From contig JANRIM010000018.1 of the NCBI GenBank assembly GCA_033764865.1, forward strand, positions 1-42,410: a stretch of DNA of 42,410 nt, read 5' to 3'. This DNA comes from VFBF01 sp033764865 (lineage in GTDB: Bacteria > Pseudomonadota > Alphaproteobacteria > Caulobacterales > Aquidulcibacteraceae). Both the position numbers and the translations under genes were made by a program. The notes under the pieces are model-generated. The model was not told where the DNA came from. It searched no databases and saw nothing but the letters and a program-made list of their open reading frames with translations. Below are positions 25,164-33,587 of the stretch, piece by piece (position 1 is the first letter of the stretch; each line of letters starts with the position of its first letter).

Positions 25164-26102
25164 TTGTCCGTGAACGCCATGTCGAACACGCCGACGCCGA
25201 AGCCGTCGCTGCAATCGCCGAAGTTCATCTACGCCATGGGCGCCGTGCGCCCCTGGGACGAAGCGGTGCTGCACGTGACCACCGAAGGCGTGCAGCGCGG
25301 CATGAACGTGTTTGAGGGCCTGAAGGGATTCTGGCAGCCCGACGGCCGGTTCGGCCTCGTGGCCATGCCCCGGCACTACGCGCGCCTGAAGCGCTCTGCG
25401 GCGCTGATGCACATGCCCTTTGACATGACGTTCGACGAGTACGACGCCGCCTGCCACGCGATCACCGCCTGCCAGCGTGAGCCGGGCCGCAACATGTGGA
25501 TCCGCACGACGCTCTACATCACCGAGGGCCACTGGGGTCAGGGCGACCGGACGGACCTCGTGTGCGCCGCCTACCACCACCCCGTGGGCCCGCCTCCGCG
25601 CATGGCCACCGGCGTGTCCACCTGGCGGCGCGCCACGGACAACGCAGTCCCGGCGCGCATCAAGTCCGGCTTCAATTACCTTTCCGCGCGGCTCGCCAAG
25701 ATCGAGGGTCGCTCCCGCGGCTATCCCGAGATGATCCTCCTGAACCAGGACGGCCGCGTGGCGGAGTTCATCGGCTCAGGCCTCGTGATGGTGCGCGACG
25801 GCGCGGTCTACGCACCGCCCCCCACCGAGGGCGCGTTCGAGAGCATCACCGTGGACATCATCCGCGCGCTCTGCGCGGACCTCGGCATCGCCTTCGCGAT
25901 GCGGCCCATCGACCGCACGGAGCTGATCATCGCCGACGAGATCGCCGCGGTGGGCACCCTGAACGACATGGTGCTGATCAGCGCCATCGACGAGGTTCCC
26001 AAGGGCCCCGCCCCCGTCCTGGAACGCGTCCTGGCGCGCTACCTCGCCGCCTGCGAAGGACGCGACCCCCATCCGGCGGTGGACCTCACGTTCAGGGACT
26101 GA
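25164..26102 (+). CDS. Class IV aminotransferase, branched-chain aminotransferase-like
   Basis: A 312-residue fold-type IV PLP enzyme. The PLP lysine is K167 in RIKSGFNYLSARLAKIEG, a catalytic-region glutamate follows in DGRVAEFIGSG, and EGVQRGMNVFEGLKGFW near residue 41 is the BCAT-type substrate loop. Relatives transfer amino groups between glutamate and branched-chain or D-amino acids. In vivo it may be an IlvE-like enzyme that merely lies here, or supply an amino-acid substituent for the polysaccharide; the sequence does not decide. Start choice is TTG 25164 or GTG 25170, both close to a GGGAG site; ATG 25179 is also possible. It overlaps the convergent oxygenase-like gene by 11 bp. Confidence 0.82.
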   Translation: MSVNAMSNTPTPKPSLQSPKFIYAMGAVRPWDEAVLHVTTEGVQRGMNVFEGLKGFWQPDGRFGLVAMPRHYARLKRSAALMHMPFDMTFDEYDAACHAITACQREPGRNMWIRTTLYITEGHWGQGDRTDLVCAAYHHPVGPPPRMATGVSTWRRATDNAVPARIKSGFNYLSARLAKIEGRSRGYPEMILLNQDGRVAEFIGSGLVMVRDGAVYAPPPTEGAFESITVDIIRALCADLGIAFAMRPIDRTELIIADEIAAVGTLNDMVLISAIDEVPKGPAPVLERVLARYLAACEGRDPHPAVDLTFRD

Positions 26103-27051
26103 CGGTGCGGGAGGGCGCGCGTCCCCCGTCCGGGACGAGCCTGTCCCCGAAGGTCAGGATCTCTGCGGACACTTCGGTGCCGTCATCGTAGAGGCGCACC
26201 ACATCCTCCGGGATGGTGGCGAGGTCGGAGGCGCGAAGATAGTCGCGCATCGTGGTGCCCGTGCAGCGGCTGTCGACGTTCGGCGCACCGCGACGCGCGG
26301 TGACGTCGTCGAGATGCACGGTGCGGAAGTCGATCGAGTACCGCGCAATGTCCGTCGTGTTGGGGACGGTCTCGTGCAGTTGCGCGCCCGAGAACAGGAT
26401 CATCCCGCCGGGCGGCGGGAGATAGCGCACGGACACGTTTTGCAACGCCTCCTGCGGCTTGGGCTGTTCGCGCGTGTCCTGCCTGACGTGCTGGGCGGCC
26501 GACGCGCGGTTCTTCTGGTTCCATTCGTAGTAGTTGTAGATCTCGGAATTGTTGGCCACCGGCTCCGCGAAATAGCGCGGGTAGAAGCCCATCGCGTTGT
26601 CGGGATCGACGGGATAGATCGGCAGCCACCAGTTGATCTGGCACATCGGGGCCGAATACCAGGTGTCGCGATGGGGATGGAACGCATAGGCGATGCCCGA
26701 GGAGAGAAACTCCTTCGGGTAGGCCGATCGCAGCCGGGGCACGTCGAAATAGAGTTTGCCAAGGTCGATCCCGCGCTCGGCCATGATTTCCGGCAACAGA
26801 CGCTTGCACTCGGGGTGGTGGATGAACTTCGGCTTGAGGACGGCGAGCACCGCCGCCACCTCCTCCGCCGTGCGGTGGCGATGAAGCGTGCGCGGGTCGA
26901 GCGGCGCGAACGCTTGCTCGAGCATGGCCTGGCCCAAAGCCGCCAGCGCCCGTGACGCGGGCGTGGCCCCGTAGATGAAGATGTCCCCCGCGTAGAGACG
27001 CGCACGACGATCCGCGTCGCTCAGGTCGGCGTCGATGAACACTGCGGACAT
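26092..27051 (-). CDS. Putative 2-oxoglutarate/Fe(II) oxygenase-like protein
   Basis: A 319-residue protein without a known name. A facial-triad-like set is visible: H127-R-D129 in the stretch AYAFHPHRDTWYSAP, and H226 in FSGAQLHETVPNT, with R237 (ARYSIDFR) at the place where this fold binds the 2-oxoglutarate carboxylate. Between them lies an aromatic strand block (QINWWLPIYPVDPDNAMGFYPRYF). These fit the PhyH/double-stranded beta-helix oxygenases, which hydroxylate small molecules. Within a polysaccharide locus it may modify a sugar or lipid-linked intermediate. ATG 27051 has GGGGAG about five bases upstream and is preferred over ATG 27105. It converges on the aminotransferase gene. Confidence 0.7.
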   Translation of the reverse strand: MSAVFIDADLSDADRRARLYAGDIFIYGATPASRALAALGQAMLEQAFAPLDPRTLHRHRTAEEVAAVLAVLKPKFIHHPECKRLLPEIMAERGIDLGKLYFDVPRLRSAYPKEFLSSGIAYAFHPHRDTWYSAPMCQINWWLPIYPVDPDNAMGFYPRYFAEPVANNSEIYNYYEWNQKNRASAAQHVRQDTREQPKPQEALQNVSVRYLPPPGGMILFSGAQLHETVPNTTDIARYSIDFRTVHLDDVTARRGAPNVDSRCTGTTMRDYLRASDLATIPEDVVRLYDDGTEVSAEILTFGDRLVPDGGRAPSRTVSP

Positions 27052-27103
27052 TCTGCTCCCCGCGGCGATGGGTGGGCCGGGTTGACGCAGGGTCGCCCCC
27101 GTC

Positions 27104-27119
27104 ATCACGGCTTCGTGAT
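27104..27119. repeat. Inverted repeat upstream of the oxygenase-like gene
   Basis: ATCACG (27104-27109), GCTT, CGTGAT (27114-27119): a perfect 6-bp inverted repeat, 53 bp before the oxygenase start and inside the 178-bp gap that follows the Wzy-like gene. It may be an operator or weak hairpin; a loose TTGAAT/CAATGA promoter pair on the minus strand lies just upstream of it. Confidence 0.35.
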
Positions 27120-27229
27120 CATTGCATGTTCGGCGCCGCCCATTCAACGGATTGGGACGCGCAGGGCGCAGCTTTCCCCTGCGGCGGAAGCGCGCTTTTT
27201 GACCGGTCATGGGAAGGTTTGGCGGGCGG

Positions 27230-28513
27230 TCAGGCCGCCGGGGCGCCGAAGGGGCGGAATGTGGACCGCCGCACGACGGCGCACATCATCAGCAGCGTGA
27301 CAAACGCCGCCTGCGGCACCACGAGGCTGGAGTCCAGCCACAGGTACTGGAACAGCACGGCCGCGGCGATGATCCGGGACTGGGTGGTCTGGTAGACGCA
27401 GGTCACCAGGAAGGCCGAGAAGGCCATGAACCCGACGAACCCATAGTCCACCGACAGCTTGAGCCAGCCGGGGATGAAGCCGTCGTTGACGTAGCCGGCG
27501 AGGTAGGTGTCCGCCGTCCCCGGGCCGGAGCCGAACACCAGCGTCAGGAAGGGCTCAGCCTGGAAGCGCTCGAAGATCTGCTGGCTCAGGACGAAGCGGA
27601 AATAGGCGCTGGAGTTGACGCTCTCGAACTCGTTTAGGCGCGTGATGAACAGCTCAAGGTTGAGCTGGCGGTAGAACACCATCATGACCAACGGGATGGC
27701 CACCGCGCCCAGCACCGCCCACGGCAACAACCGAGGGCTGCGCAGGTAGAGGATCATCAGCGGGATCGCGCCGAACAGCACGAACAGGGTGATGCCCGTC
27801 CCCGAATAGGTCGCCAGCATCGCCGCGCCGCAGGGAATGAGGTAGCGGGGGTCCCTCAGGAGGATAACGGCGATCAGCAGCGCCCGCGCCGCCAGCTGCG
27901 ACAGCCAGGACGCCTCCATCAGGAAGAAGCCGTTCGCCTTGTAGATGCCGCTGCCCCACGACGTCCAGTTCAACGTATTGAATTCAATCAAGAACTCAGG
28001 GGCGATGAAGTCCCGCCAGGTAAACAGCCACTTCGGGTGCCAGACGTACTGGATAGCGTACTGCGCAACCCCGATGAGGCAAACCGCCACCGCCACCTTC
28101 AGGATCATCCGGTAGTAGCGCTCGTAGGCGTCGTCCTCCAGCACCACGGGGAACAGGAACATCCCGTAGAGGATCAGGTACATGTACATCGACATGGACG
28201 AGACCTCGGACTTCGCCAGCAGCAGGCTGAAGCACGCGCCCACCACCATGATGCAATAAAGGCCGATCCGCGCCGGCGACGGCCGCGCCCAGCCACGCCA
28301 GACAAGCCACCCCAGCACAAGCGGCGTGCCGATCAGGGACACCGGCAGCGGATACAGCACGCCGCCGATGGTTTGGTTGAAGCCGATGCGCTGGAGGAAG
28401 ATGGCCAGCAGCGTCTGGATGCGGAACGCCATGAACGGCCCGCTGGCCGCGGCGTACGGCGCGTCGGTCGTGCGCGCCTCCGCGGACGGCGCCTCAATGG
28501 CGGGGTAGCTCAT
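27230..28513 (-). CDS. Polysaccharide polymerase-like (Wzy) membrane protein
   Basis: A 427-residue protein with about 11 predicted TM segments and a large central periplasmic loop (about residues 160-200, rich in Trp and Tyr: WHPKWLFTWRDFIAP, NWTSWGSGIYKANGFF). The layout and the late loop TLVFGSGPGTADTYLAGYVNDGFIPGW match Wzy-type repeat-unit polymerases, which share little sequence. It would join lipid-linked repeat units in the periplasm, with the autokinase controlling length. ATG 28513 is used. It lies in a minus-strand unit between the DUF4910 gene and the oxygenase-like gene. Confidence 0.75.
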   Translation of the reverse strand: MSYPAIEAPSAEARTTDAPYAAASGPFMAFRIQTLLAIFLQRIGFNQTIGGVLYPLPVSLIGTPLVLGWLVWRGWARPSPARIGLYCIMVVGACFSLLLAKSEVSSMSMYMYLILYGMFLFPVVLEDDAYERYYRMILKVAVAVCLIGVAQYAIQYVWHPKWLFTWRDFIAPEFLIEFNTLNWTSWGSGIYKANGFFLMEASWLSQLAARALLIAVILLRDPRYLIPCGAAMLATYSGTGITLFVLFGAIPLMILYLRSPRLLPWAVLGAVAIPLVMMVFYRQLNLELFITRLNEFESVNSSAYFRFVLSQQIFERFQAEPFLTLVFGSGPGTADTYLAGYVNDGFIPGWLKLSVDYGFVGFMAFSAFLVTCVYQTTQSRIIAAAVLFQYLWLDSSLVVPQAAFVTLLMMCAVVRRSTFRPFGAPAA

Positions 28514-28601
28514 CGTGTCATCCGGCCGGGCGCCGCCCGTGCTGGCGCGCCCTTGCGGGCGTCACGCCGCAAGTTCCGGGCCGCCGATGCCCCGGGGGGC
28601 G

Positions 28602-29894
28602 TCACGGCGCCCGCACCAGTCCATGCCGCTCAAGGACGCTGGCCGCCGCCTCGATGCGGGCGAACGGCCAGCCGGCGCGGGCGGCGATGTCGTGGAGCGA
28701 GTGCACGCCGTCCGCATACGCCAGCACCCACAACAACGCCATCTCGTCCGGCCGGGCGGACGCCTGCCCGGCCACCTGCCGGTAAAGGCCGCGTTTACCA
28801 AGCCGCGGTTCGCCCTTCGGGTTGGTCGAGACCACGACCCTGTCGCGGTCGAGCGTCTCCAGGATGGTGCGCGCCGCCTCGAAGCTCGCCGCCAGCGCGG
28901 CGGGCTTCACGAACTCGGGGGTGTCGCCGGAGGTATGGTACTCCGGGTATTCTCCGTGGGGCGTCCGCGACAGCCGGCCCACAGCCAGGTCGAAGCCGGG
29001 CGAGCAGAACTGCCGCTCGTCGTAGCCGTAGGGGTAGTAGTCGATCACCCGCCCGCCGGCCTCGCCCACGACGCGGGCGGCGACCCGGTCCACCAGCTTG
29101 TCCCCCAGGCGGCTGCGCTTGTAGACGAGCGGCCCGTCGTCCCCCATGCCCGTCAGCACCAGGCCGTGTCGGACGTGGCGCGTATGCGCCTCGTTCAGCG
29201 CCAGCCACAGGATCGAGCCGATGGTCCCGGGACCGTACAGGAACCGGAACGTATGCCGGCGCGGCCCCCGGGCGAAGGCCGCCGCCAGATGCGCCGACAC
29301 CACGAGCCCCGAGAGATTGTCGTTGGCGAGGGACGGGTGGCAGGTGTGGGTGGACACGATGATCTCGTCGGCGCTCTCCCCCGGCAGCACGATTTCCCCG
29401 AGGGTGACGGCGCCGTCCTTGAGCTCGCTGTCGATCACCACCTCGTAGGTCTGCTCCGGCAGCGTCTCCAGCAGGCTGTGCGGCAGACAGAAGCCCCAGT
29501 TCGGCGACCAGTAGCTGGTGCGATACGGGATGAGCGTGGGCCGGTCCGGCAGGGAGAACAGGTGCGGACGCAAAGCCTCCAGCGAAAATTGCCCACGGAC
29601 GGGCACGCTGTAGTTCATGACGTGCAGGTTGTGGGCGCGGAAATCGACAATGCGACGCCCATCCGGGCCGGCGATCCAGGCGTCGCGGATGACCCATTCC
29701 TTCGGCGCCTCCCAGTCGAACGCCTGGGTTCCGCTGGGAACCTCCCGCTGGACGATGGGGTGGACGGCGGAGAGCATGCGCAGCGTCTCGCGCACGCCGT
29801 CGCCCGTGATGCTGCGACACAGGGGATAGAGCGCGCGCACCATCGCGTGCATCGTCTCGCCCAGCGCCGCCGCCTCCGACCCGTCCGCCGCCAT
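28602..29894 (-). CDS. DUF4910/DUF2172 family aminopeptidase-like protein
   Basis: A 430-residue protein starting MAADGSEAAALGETMHAMV. The family signature LYPLCRSITGDGVRETL is near the start. The M28-like metal centre is visible at STHTCHPSLANDNLSG (about residues 181-196; metal-binding His and Asp) and in PEYHTSGDTPEFV. A C-terminal winged-helix-like domain (about residues 340-430) ends VLERHGLVRAP. The fold resembles zinc aminopeptidases. Homologues recur beside CDP-sugar and sugar C-methyltransferase genes, but the substrate is unproven. ATG 29894 has GGAGGGAA upstream; an earlier start at 29945 adds an Arg-rich piece unlike the family. It heads the unit containing the Wzy-like gene. Confidence 0.85.
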   Translation of the reverse strand: MAADGSEAAALGETMHAMVRALYPLCRSITGDGVRETLRMLSAVHPIVQREVPSGTQAFDWEAPKEWVIRDAWIAGPDGRRIVDFRAHNLHVMNYSVPVRGQFSLEALRPHLFSLPDRPTLIPYRTSYWSPNWGFCLPHSLLETLPEQTYEVVIDSELKDGAVTLGEIVLPGESADEIIVSTHTCHPSLANDNLSGLVVSAHLAAAFARGPRRHTFRFLYGPGTIGSILWLALNEAHTRHVRHGLVLTGMGDDGPLVYKRSRLGDKLVDRVAARVVGEAGGRVIDYYPYGYDERQFCSPGFDLAVGRLSRTPHGEYPEYHTSGDTPEFVKPAALAASFEAARTILETLDRDRVVVSTNPKGEPRLGKRGLYRQVAGQASARPDEMALLWVLAYADGVHSLHDIAARAGWPFARIEAAASVLERHGLVRAP

Positions 29895-30216
29895 CGCCGC
29901 TTCCCTCCATCCGCCGCCGCGCCGGCGTCTCTCCACTGCGCGCAAATATCATGCTGGGCCCACTTCCACACCCCGCCCCGAGCGCCGCCCGCGGCGCGCT
30001 TGATGCATGGTCGCGATCACGATGGCGCACGTGGATTTCGGCGCGCCCGGGAACCGTGCAGGCGGGCGAGACCGCCTTCGCCCCACGCCCCCGGGAGCGC
30101 CCGCCGTTCACGTATCCGGCACTGGTCTTGTGCGCCATTCCGGGACAATGTCGCGCCGCGATCGGGGGATCGTTTTCCCGACACAGCGCACACAAGGCGG
30201 GCGAGAAGCGGGCGTC
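29895..30216. promoter_or_regulatory. 322-bp divergent region between the DUF4910 and C-methyltransferase genes
   Basis: No gene is supported here. It must hold promoters for both flanking units. A small AT-rich patch at 29943-29951 (CAAATATCA) could be part of the minus-strand promoter. A minus-strand GGAGGGAA ribosome site lies at its left edge, and a GAGAAG-containing ribosome site precedes ATG 30217 at its right edge. No strong palindrome was found. Confidence 0.4.
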
Positions 30217-31482
30217 ATGGCGAACAAGGCTGACTGGAAGAAACTGCTGCACGTGCCAAGCTGCCGCCACTGCCATGCGGCGCTGACGGTGACTCTCGCG
30301 GACCTGGGCATGAGCCCGGTGGCGAACGACTACGTCGATCCCGTCCGGCACGCGGGGATGGAGCCGTTCTACCCGCTCGAGGTGCTCGTGTGCCCCACCT
30401 GCCGGCTGGCCCAGACGCGCGACGTGCTGGGCCCGGGCGCGGTGTTCCGCGAGGACTACGCCTATTTCTCCTCCCACAGCACGTCGTGGCTTGACCACGC
30501 GCGCCGCTACGTGGAGGAGGCGCGCGAGCGCTTCCATCTCAACACCGCAAGCCTCGTGGTCGAGATCGCCAGCAACGACGGCTACCTCCTTCAGTACGTG
30601 CGCAATCATGGCATCGGCGCGGTCGGCATCGAGCCGTGCAAGTCCGTGGCGGACGCCGCGATCGCCAAGGGCATCGACACCCGCATCAAGTTCTTCGGAC
30701 GCGGGACCGCCCGCGCGCTGGCCGCCGAAGGCCTCAACGCCGATCTGATCGTGGCCAACAACGTGCTGGCGCACGTGCCCGACATCAACGATTTCGTCGG
30801 CGGCATCGCCATCTTGCTCAAGCCGGAGGGCGTGGCCACCTTCGAGGTGCACCACCTGCTGCGGCTGATGCAGCGCCGCCAGTTCGACACCATCTACCAC
30901 GAGCATTTCTCCTACCTGTCGCTGGTCGCCGCGCAGAAGCTGTTCGCCGCCGCCGACCTGCGGGTCTTCGACGTCGAGGAGCTGACCTCCCACGGCGGTT
31001 CGATCCGGTTCTTCGTTTGCCGGGCGGAGGCTTCCCAGGAGGAGAGCCCCAACGTGGCGCGGGTCCTTGCGGAGGAGCGCGACTTCGGCCTGGAGCGCGA
31101 CGAAACCTACGAGGCCTGGGGCCGCGACGTGCACGCCAGCAAGCGCGCGCTGTTGAAGCTGCTGGTGGACCTGAAAGACCAGGGAAAATCCATCGCCGCC
31201 TACGGCGCCCCCGCGAAGGGCGTGACGCTGCTGAACTTCTGCGGCATCGGGCGCGACTTCATCGACTTCACCGTCGATCTCGCGCCGTCCAAGCAGAACC
31301 GGCTCCTGCCCGGCGTGCACATCCCCATCCTGTCGCCGGACGCGCTCTATGAAATGCGCCCGGACTACGTGGTCATCCTGCCCTGGAACATCGAGGCGGA
31401 AATCGTCACCCAGTGCGCCGGCATCCGCGACTGGGGCGGCAAATTCATCGTGCCCGTGCCCTCGCCGCGCATCGTGGACTGA
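30217..31482 (+). CDS. Sugar C-methyltransferase (TylCIII/NovU/TcaB9 type)
   Basis: A 421-residue three-part methyltransferase. The N-terminal zinc-binding domain uses C16, C19, C59 and C62 (SCRHC, VCPTC). The central SAM domain begins LVVEIASNDGYLLQYV at about residue 110, with VANNVLAHVPDINDF and VHHLLRLMQRRQFDTIYHEHFSYLS. The C-terminal domain contains IAAYGAPAKGVTLLNFCGIG and LPWNIEAEIV. This is the architecture of enzymes that put a methyl group on C3 of 4-keto-6-deoxy sugar nucleotides, giving branched sugars such as mycarose or virenose. ATG 30217 has a GAGAAG site upstream. Monocistronic on the plus strand within the CDP-sugar gene set. Confidence 0.9.
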   Translation: MANKADWKKLLHVPSCRHCHAALTVTLADLGMSPVANDYVDPVRHAGMEPFYPLEVLVCPTCRLAQTRDVLGPGAVFREDYAYFSSHSTSWLDHARRYVEEARERFHLNTASLVVEIASNDGYLLQYVRNHGIGAVGIEPCKSVADAAIAKGIDTRIKFFGRGTARALAAEGLNADLIVANNVLAHVPDINDFVGGIAILLKPEGVATFEVHHLLRLMQRRQFDTIYHEHFSYLSLVAAQKLFAAADLRVFDVEELTSHGGSIRFFVCRAEASQEESPNVARVLAEERDFGLERDETYEAWGRDVHASKRALLKLLVDLKDQGKSIAAYGAPAKGVTLLNFCGIGRDFIDFTVDLAPSKQNRLLPGVHIPILSPDALYEMRPDYVVILPWNIEAEIVTQCAGIRDWGGKFIVPVPSPRIVD

Positions 31483-31490
31483 AGCGTCGG

Positions 31491-31513
31491 CGCAATGCAT
31501 GTCCCGCATTGCG
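31491..31513. terminator. Hairpin between convergent C-methyltransferase and DUF707 genes
   Basis: CGCAATGC (31491-31498), loop ATGTCCC, GCATTGCG (31506-31513): a perfect 8-bp stem starting 8 bases after the C-methyltransferase stop. No U tract follows on either strand, so it may be a weak bidirectional or Rho-assisted terminator, or it may protect mRNA ends. Confidence 0.5.
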
Positions 31514-31615
31514 GGGGATGCACGGCCGGGCACGGAAGCGCAGGCGCCGCGCCGCCCACGTCCTTCTCGCGGCGGGGCGCGTTCCGATTGATCCGGCCGG
31601 CGAGCCGCGCGGGCG

Positions 31616-32509
31616 TTATCGCGCTAGCGCGCGCGGCTCCACCATCCGCATGGCGCGCTCCAGCGCCTCGGGGCCGTCCTTGATGCTCACGATGCGGGTC
31701 TGGCCTAGCGCATTGCGCGCCGCGCGCACGGCGTAGGAGTAGACGATGTGCTTCTTGAGCCAGGCGTCGGGCTTCATCTCACGGCCGTCGAGCCCCACTG
31801 CGCCGAGCACCTGGCGATCGCTGATCTTGGTCAGGCCCAGCCGTTGAAGGAAGGCGGCTTCCTGCTGGTAGTAGTCGAGCCCACCGGCGGTCATGTCCTT
31901 GTACATGGTGGACACGCCATGGGCGCGGGTGTGCAGCGCGGGCACCGCGTCCAGCATGGCCATGGACTTCGGCGTGTCCTTCAGCATGTGGCCGATGACG
32001 GAATCGATGGCCCACGAGCTTTGCGGATCGTCGAAGTACTGCGAGATGTGCTTGAACACCGACATCCGCGTGACGGGCACCATGCACTCCACGTAGTTCG
32101 TGTAGCGCAGCAGCGTGCCCGCCCGCTGGAGCGTGAGGTTGATGGTGTAGAAGGAGTTGGGATGCAGCGCGAGCTGCGCGGCGTGGAGGTCGTACTGGCG
32201 CATGAGCTCGAACGCGCGGTTCCAGCCCTCGGTGGTCACGACCACGTCGTCGTCAGGGAAGGCGATGTAGTCGTACGCGTCGAGATCGACGGGGTTCTTG
32301 CCGAGGCAGACGTGCATGCCGCCCCACTTGTACTTCGCCACGTCCTTGGTGAACGTGATACCGTCTTCGCCGGCGTGCGGGGGCGCGTCCTTCGCGCCGA
32401 AGTAGCTCATATGGAAATCCCACGTGCGCGCCACGTCCTTCTGCGCCAGCCACGTGGGATGCAGGCTGTCATCGCCCACGCGAGAAATGATCAGGTTGCG
32501 ACGCGCCAC
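31616..32509 (-). CDS. DUF707 family glycosyltransferase-like protein
   Basis: A 297-residue protein of the DUF707 family, with a GT-A-like layout. RRNLIISRVGDDSLHPTWL opens it. TWDFHMSYFG and YDYIAFPDDDVVV follow; the acidic triplet at 86-88 is at the place of the metal/nucleotide-sugar DXD motif. Later comes a WAIDSVIGHML block. Probably adds a sugar to the growing polymer, but no member is biochemically well known to me. GTG 32509 has GGAGAG four bases upstream and is preferred; a GTG at 32524 gives five more residues without a ribosome site. Last gene of the long rfbF/flippase unit. Confidence 0.8.
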   Translation of the reverse strand: MARRNLIISRVGDDSLHPTWLAQKDVARTWDFHMSYFGAKDAPPHAGEDGITFTKDVAKYKWGGMHVCLGKNPVDLDAYDYIAFPDDDVVVTTEGWNRAFELMRQYDLHAAQLALHPNSFYTINLTLQRAGTLLRYTNYVECMVPVTRMSVFKHISQYFDDPQSSWAIDSVIGHMLKDTPKSMAMLDAVPALHTRAHGVSTMYKDMTAGGLDYYQQEAAFLQRLGLTKISDRQVLGAVGLDGREMKPDAWLKKHIVYSYAVRAARNALGQTRIVSIKDGPEALERAMRMVEPRALAR

Positions 32510-32633
32510 GGTACTCTCCACCACTGATTGCCAACCACTGATTACAACGATCCTGGAAGCCAGTGCGCGGCGGACAGGTCGCCCGCAAAGCCCCCAAAGT
32601 CAACAAGCCGCGACGCGCGGCGCACCCTGCGCA

Positions 32634-33587
32634 TCATTGCGCCTTTTTCGGCGCGCTGCGCGCCTTCGCCGGCGCCGCAGGACGCGGCGCGTCATGGCCC
32701 GGCCGCCGCCACGCGCGCACATAGTCCACTTCCAGATAGGCCGGGAACACGGTCTGCGCGTCGGGTTGTCCGGGCCAGCGGCCGCCGACGGCCAGGTTCA
32801 GGATCATGTACATCGGGCTGTGCAGATCGCGCGGCGTGGGGATCTGCATGACCTGGACGTCGTCGATGTAGTAGGTCAGCGTCGTTGGCCGCCAGTCGAC
32901 GGCGAAGACGTGGAAGTCCTTCGTGATGTCGATGGCGTGCGGCACTTCGCGGTGGCGTGTGACGTGGCGGCCCTTTTCGCGCGAATGCGTGACGACCCAC
33001 GTGCTGTGCGGCTGGTGACCGAGGAACTCCATCACGTCGATTTCCGGCGGGTTGCCGCCCTCGGCGTTGAGCATCCAGAACGCCGGCCACAGACCCTGCC
33101 CTTTCGGCAGCTTCATGCGCGCCTCGAACACGCCGTAGCGCTGGGCGAACATGCCCCAGGTGGAAATCATCGCCGACGTGTAGGCGCGCCCGAAGATCCG
33201 CTCGCGGAACGACGGCGGCGCCCGGTCCGCGCGCAGGCGCAGCACGCCCTGGCGGATCGTATGCCCCGGGGCCGGAAAGCCGCCCACGCGCTCGGGCCAC
33301 ACCGCATCGGTGTAGGCCTGGTTCTCCCCGTTTCCGGGCAGCGTCCGGGTGTGGAGGTTAAAGGGGTCGGACGAGTTGTCGTACCAGGTCTTCCAGCGGC
33401 CGGCGGTCCAGGTCCCGCGGTCGCGGGGGTCGGCCACGTTGAGGGTGTCGAACTCGTCGCTGAACGTCAGCACCAGGTTGCGGCGGTCGAGCGGGCGGGC
33501 CTCGCTCGCCTGCGCCATCGACAGGCCGGCCATGGCCAGCGCGACGGCGGAGACGACCGCCCGCAAGACTGCGCCGCGTCCGGTCAC
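32634..33587 (-). CDS. Secreted glycoside hydrolase family 16 protein
   Basis: A 317-residue secreted GH16 enzyme. From the GTG start the protein has a good Sec signal (AVLRAVVSAVALAMAGLSMAQA), then the jelly-roll domain. The catalytic motif is E182-I-D-V-M-E187 (nucleophile and acid/base), with preceding FEARMKLPKGQGLWPAFWML and later FAVDWRPTTLTYYIDDV. GH16 members cleave beta-1,3/1,4 glucans or galactans; ExoK/ExsH play such a role in trimming succinoglycan, so it may cut the polymer made here. GTG 33587 overlaps the flippase stop (GTGA), suggesting translational coupling; the ATG at 33623 would put 12 extra residues before the signal. C-terminus is Ala/Lys/Arg-rich. Confidence 0.9.
   Translation of the reverse strand: MTGRGAVLRAVVSAVALAMAGLSMAQASEARPLDRRNLVLTFSDEFDTLNVADPRDRGTWTAGRWKTWYDNSSDPFNLHTRTLPGNGENQAYTDAVWPERVGGFPAPGHTIRQGVLRLRADRAPPSFRERIFGRAYTSAMISTWGMFAQRYGVFEARMKLPKGQGLWPAFWMLNAEGGNPPEIDVMEFLGHQPHSTWVVTHSREKGRHVTRHREVPHAIDITKDFHVFAVDWRPTTLTYYIDDVQVMQIPTPRDLHSPMYMILNLAVGGRWPGQPDAQTVFPAYLEVDYVRAWRRPGHDAPRPAAPAKARSAPKKAQ

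Noticed and set aside
28795..31533. A 912-codon minus-strand open frame, the longest in the window
   Set aside because: It runs antisense to the C-methyltransferase and out of frame through the DUF4910 gene, both of which have clear family motifs.
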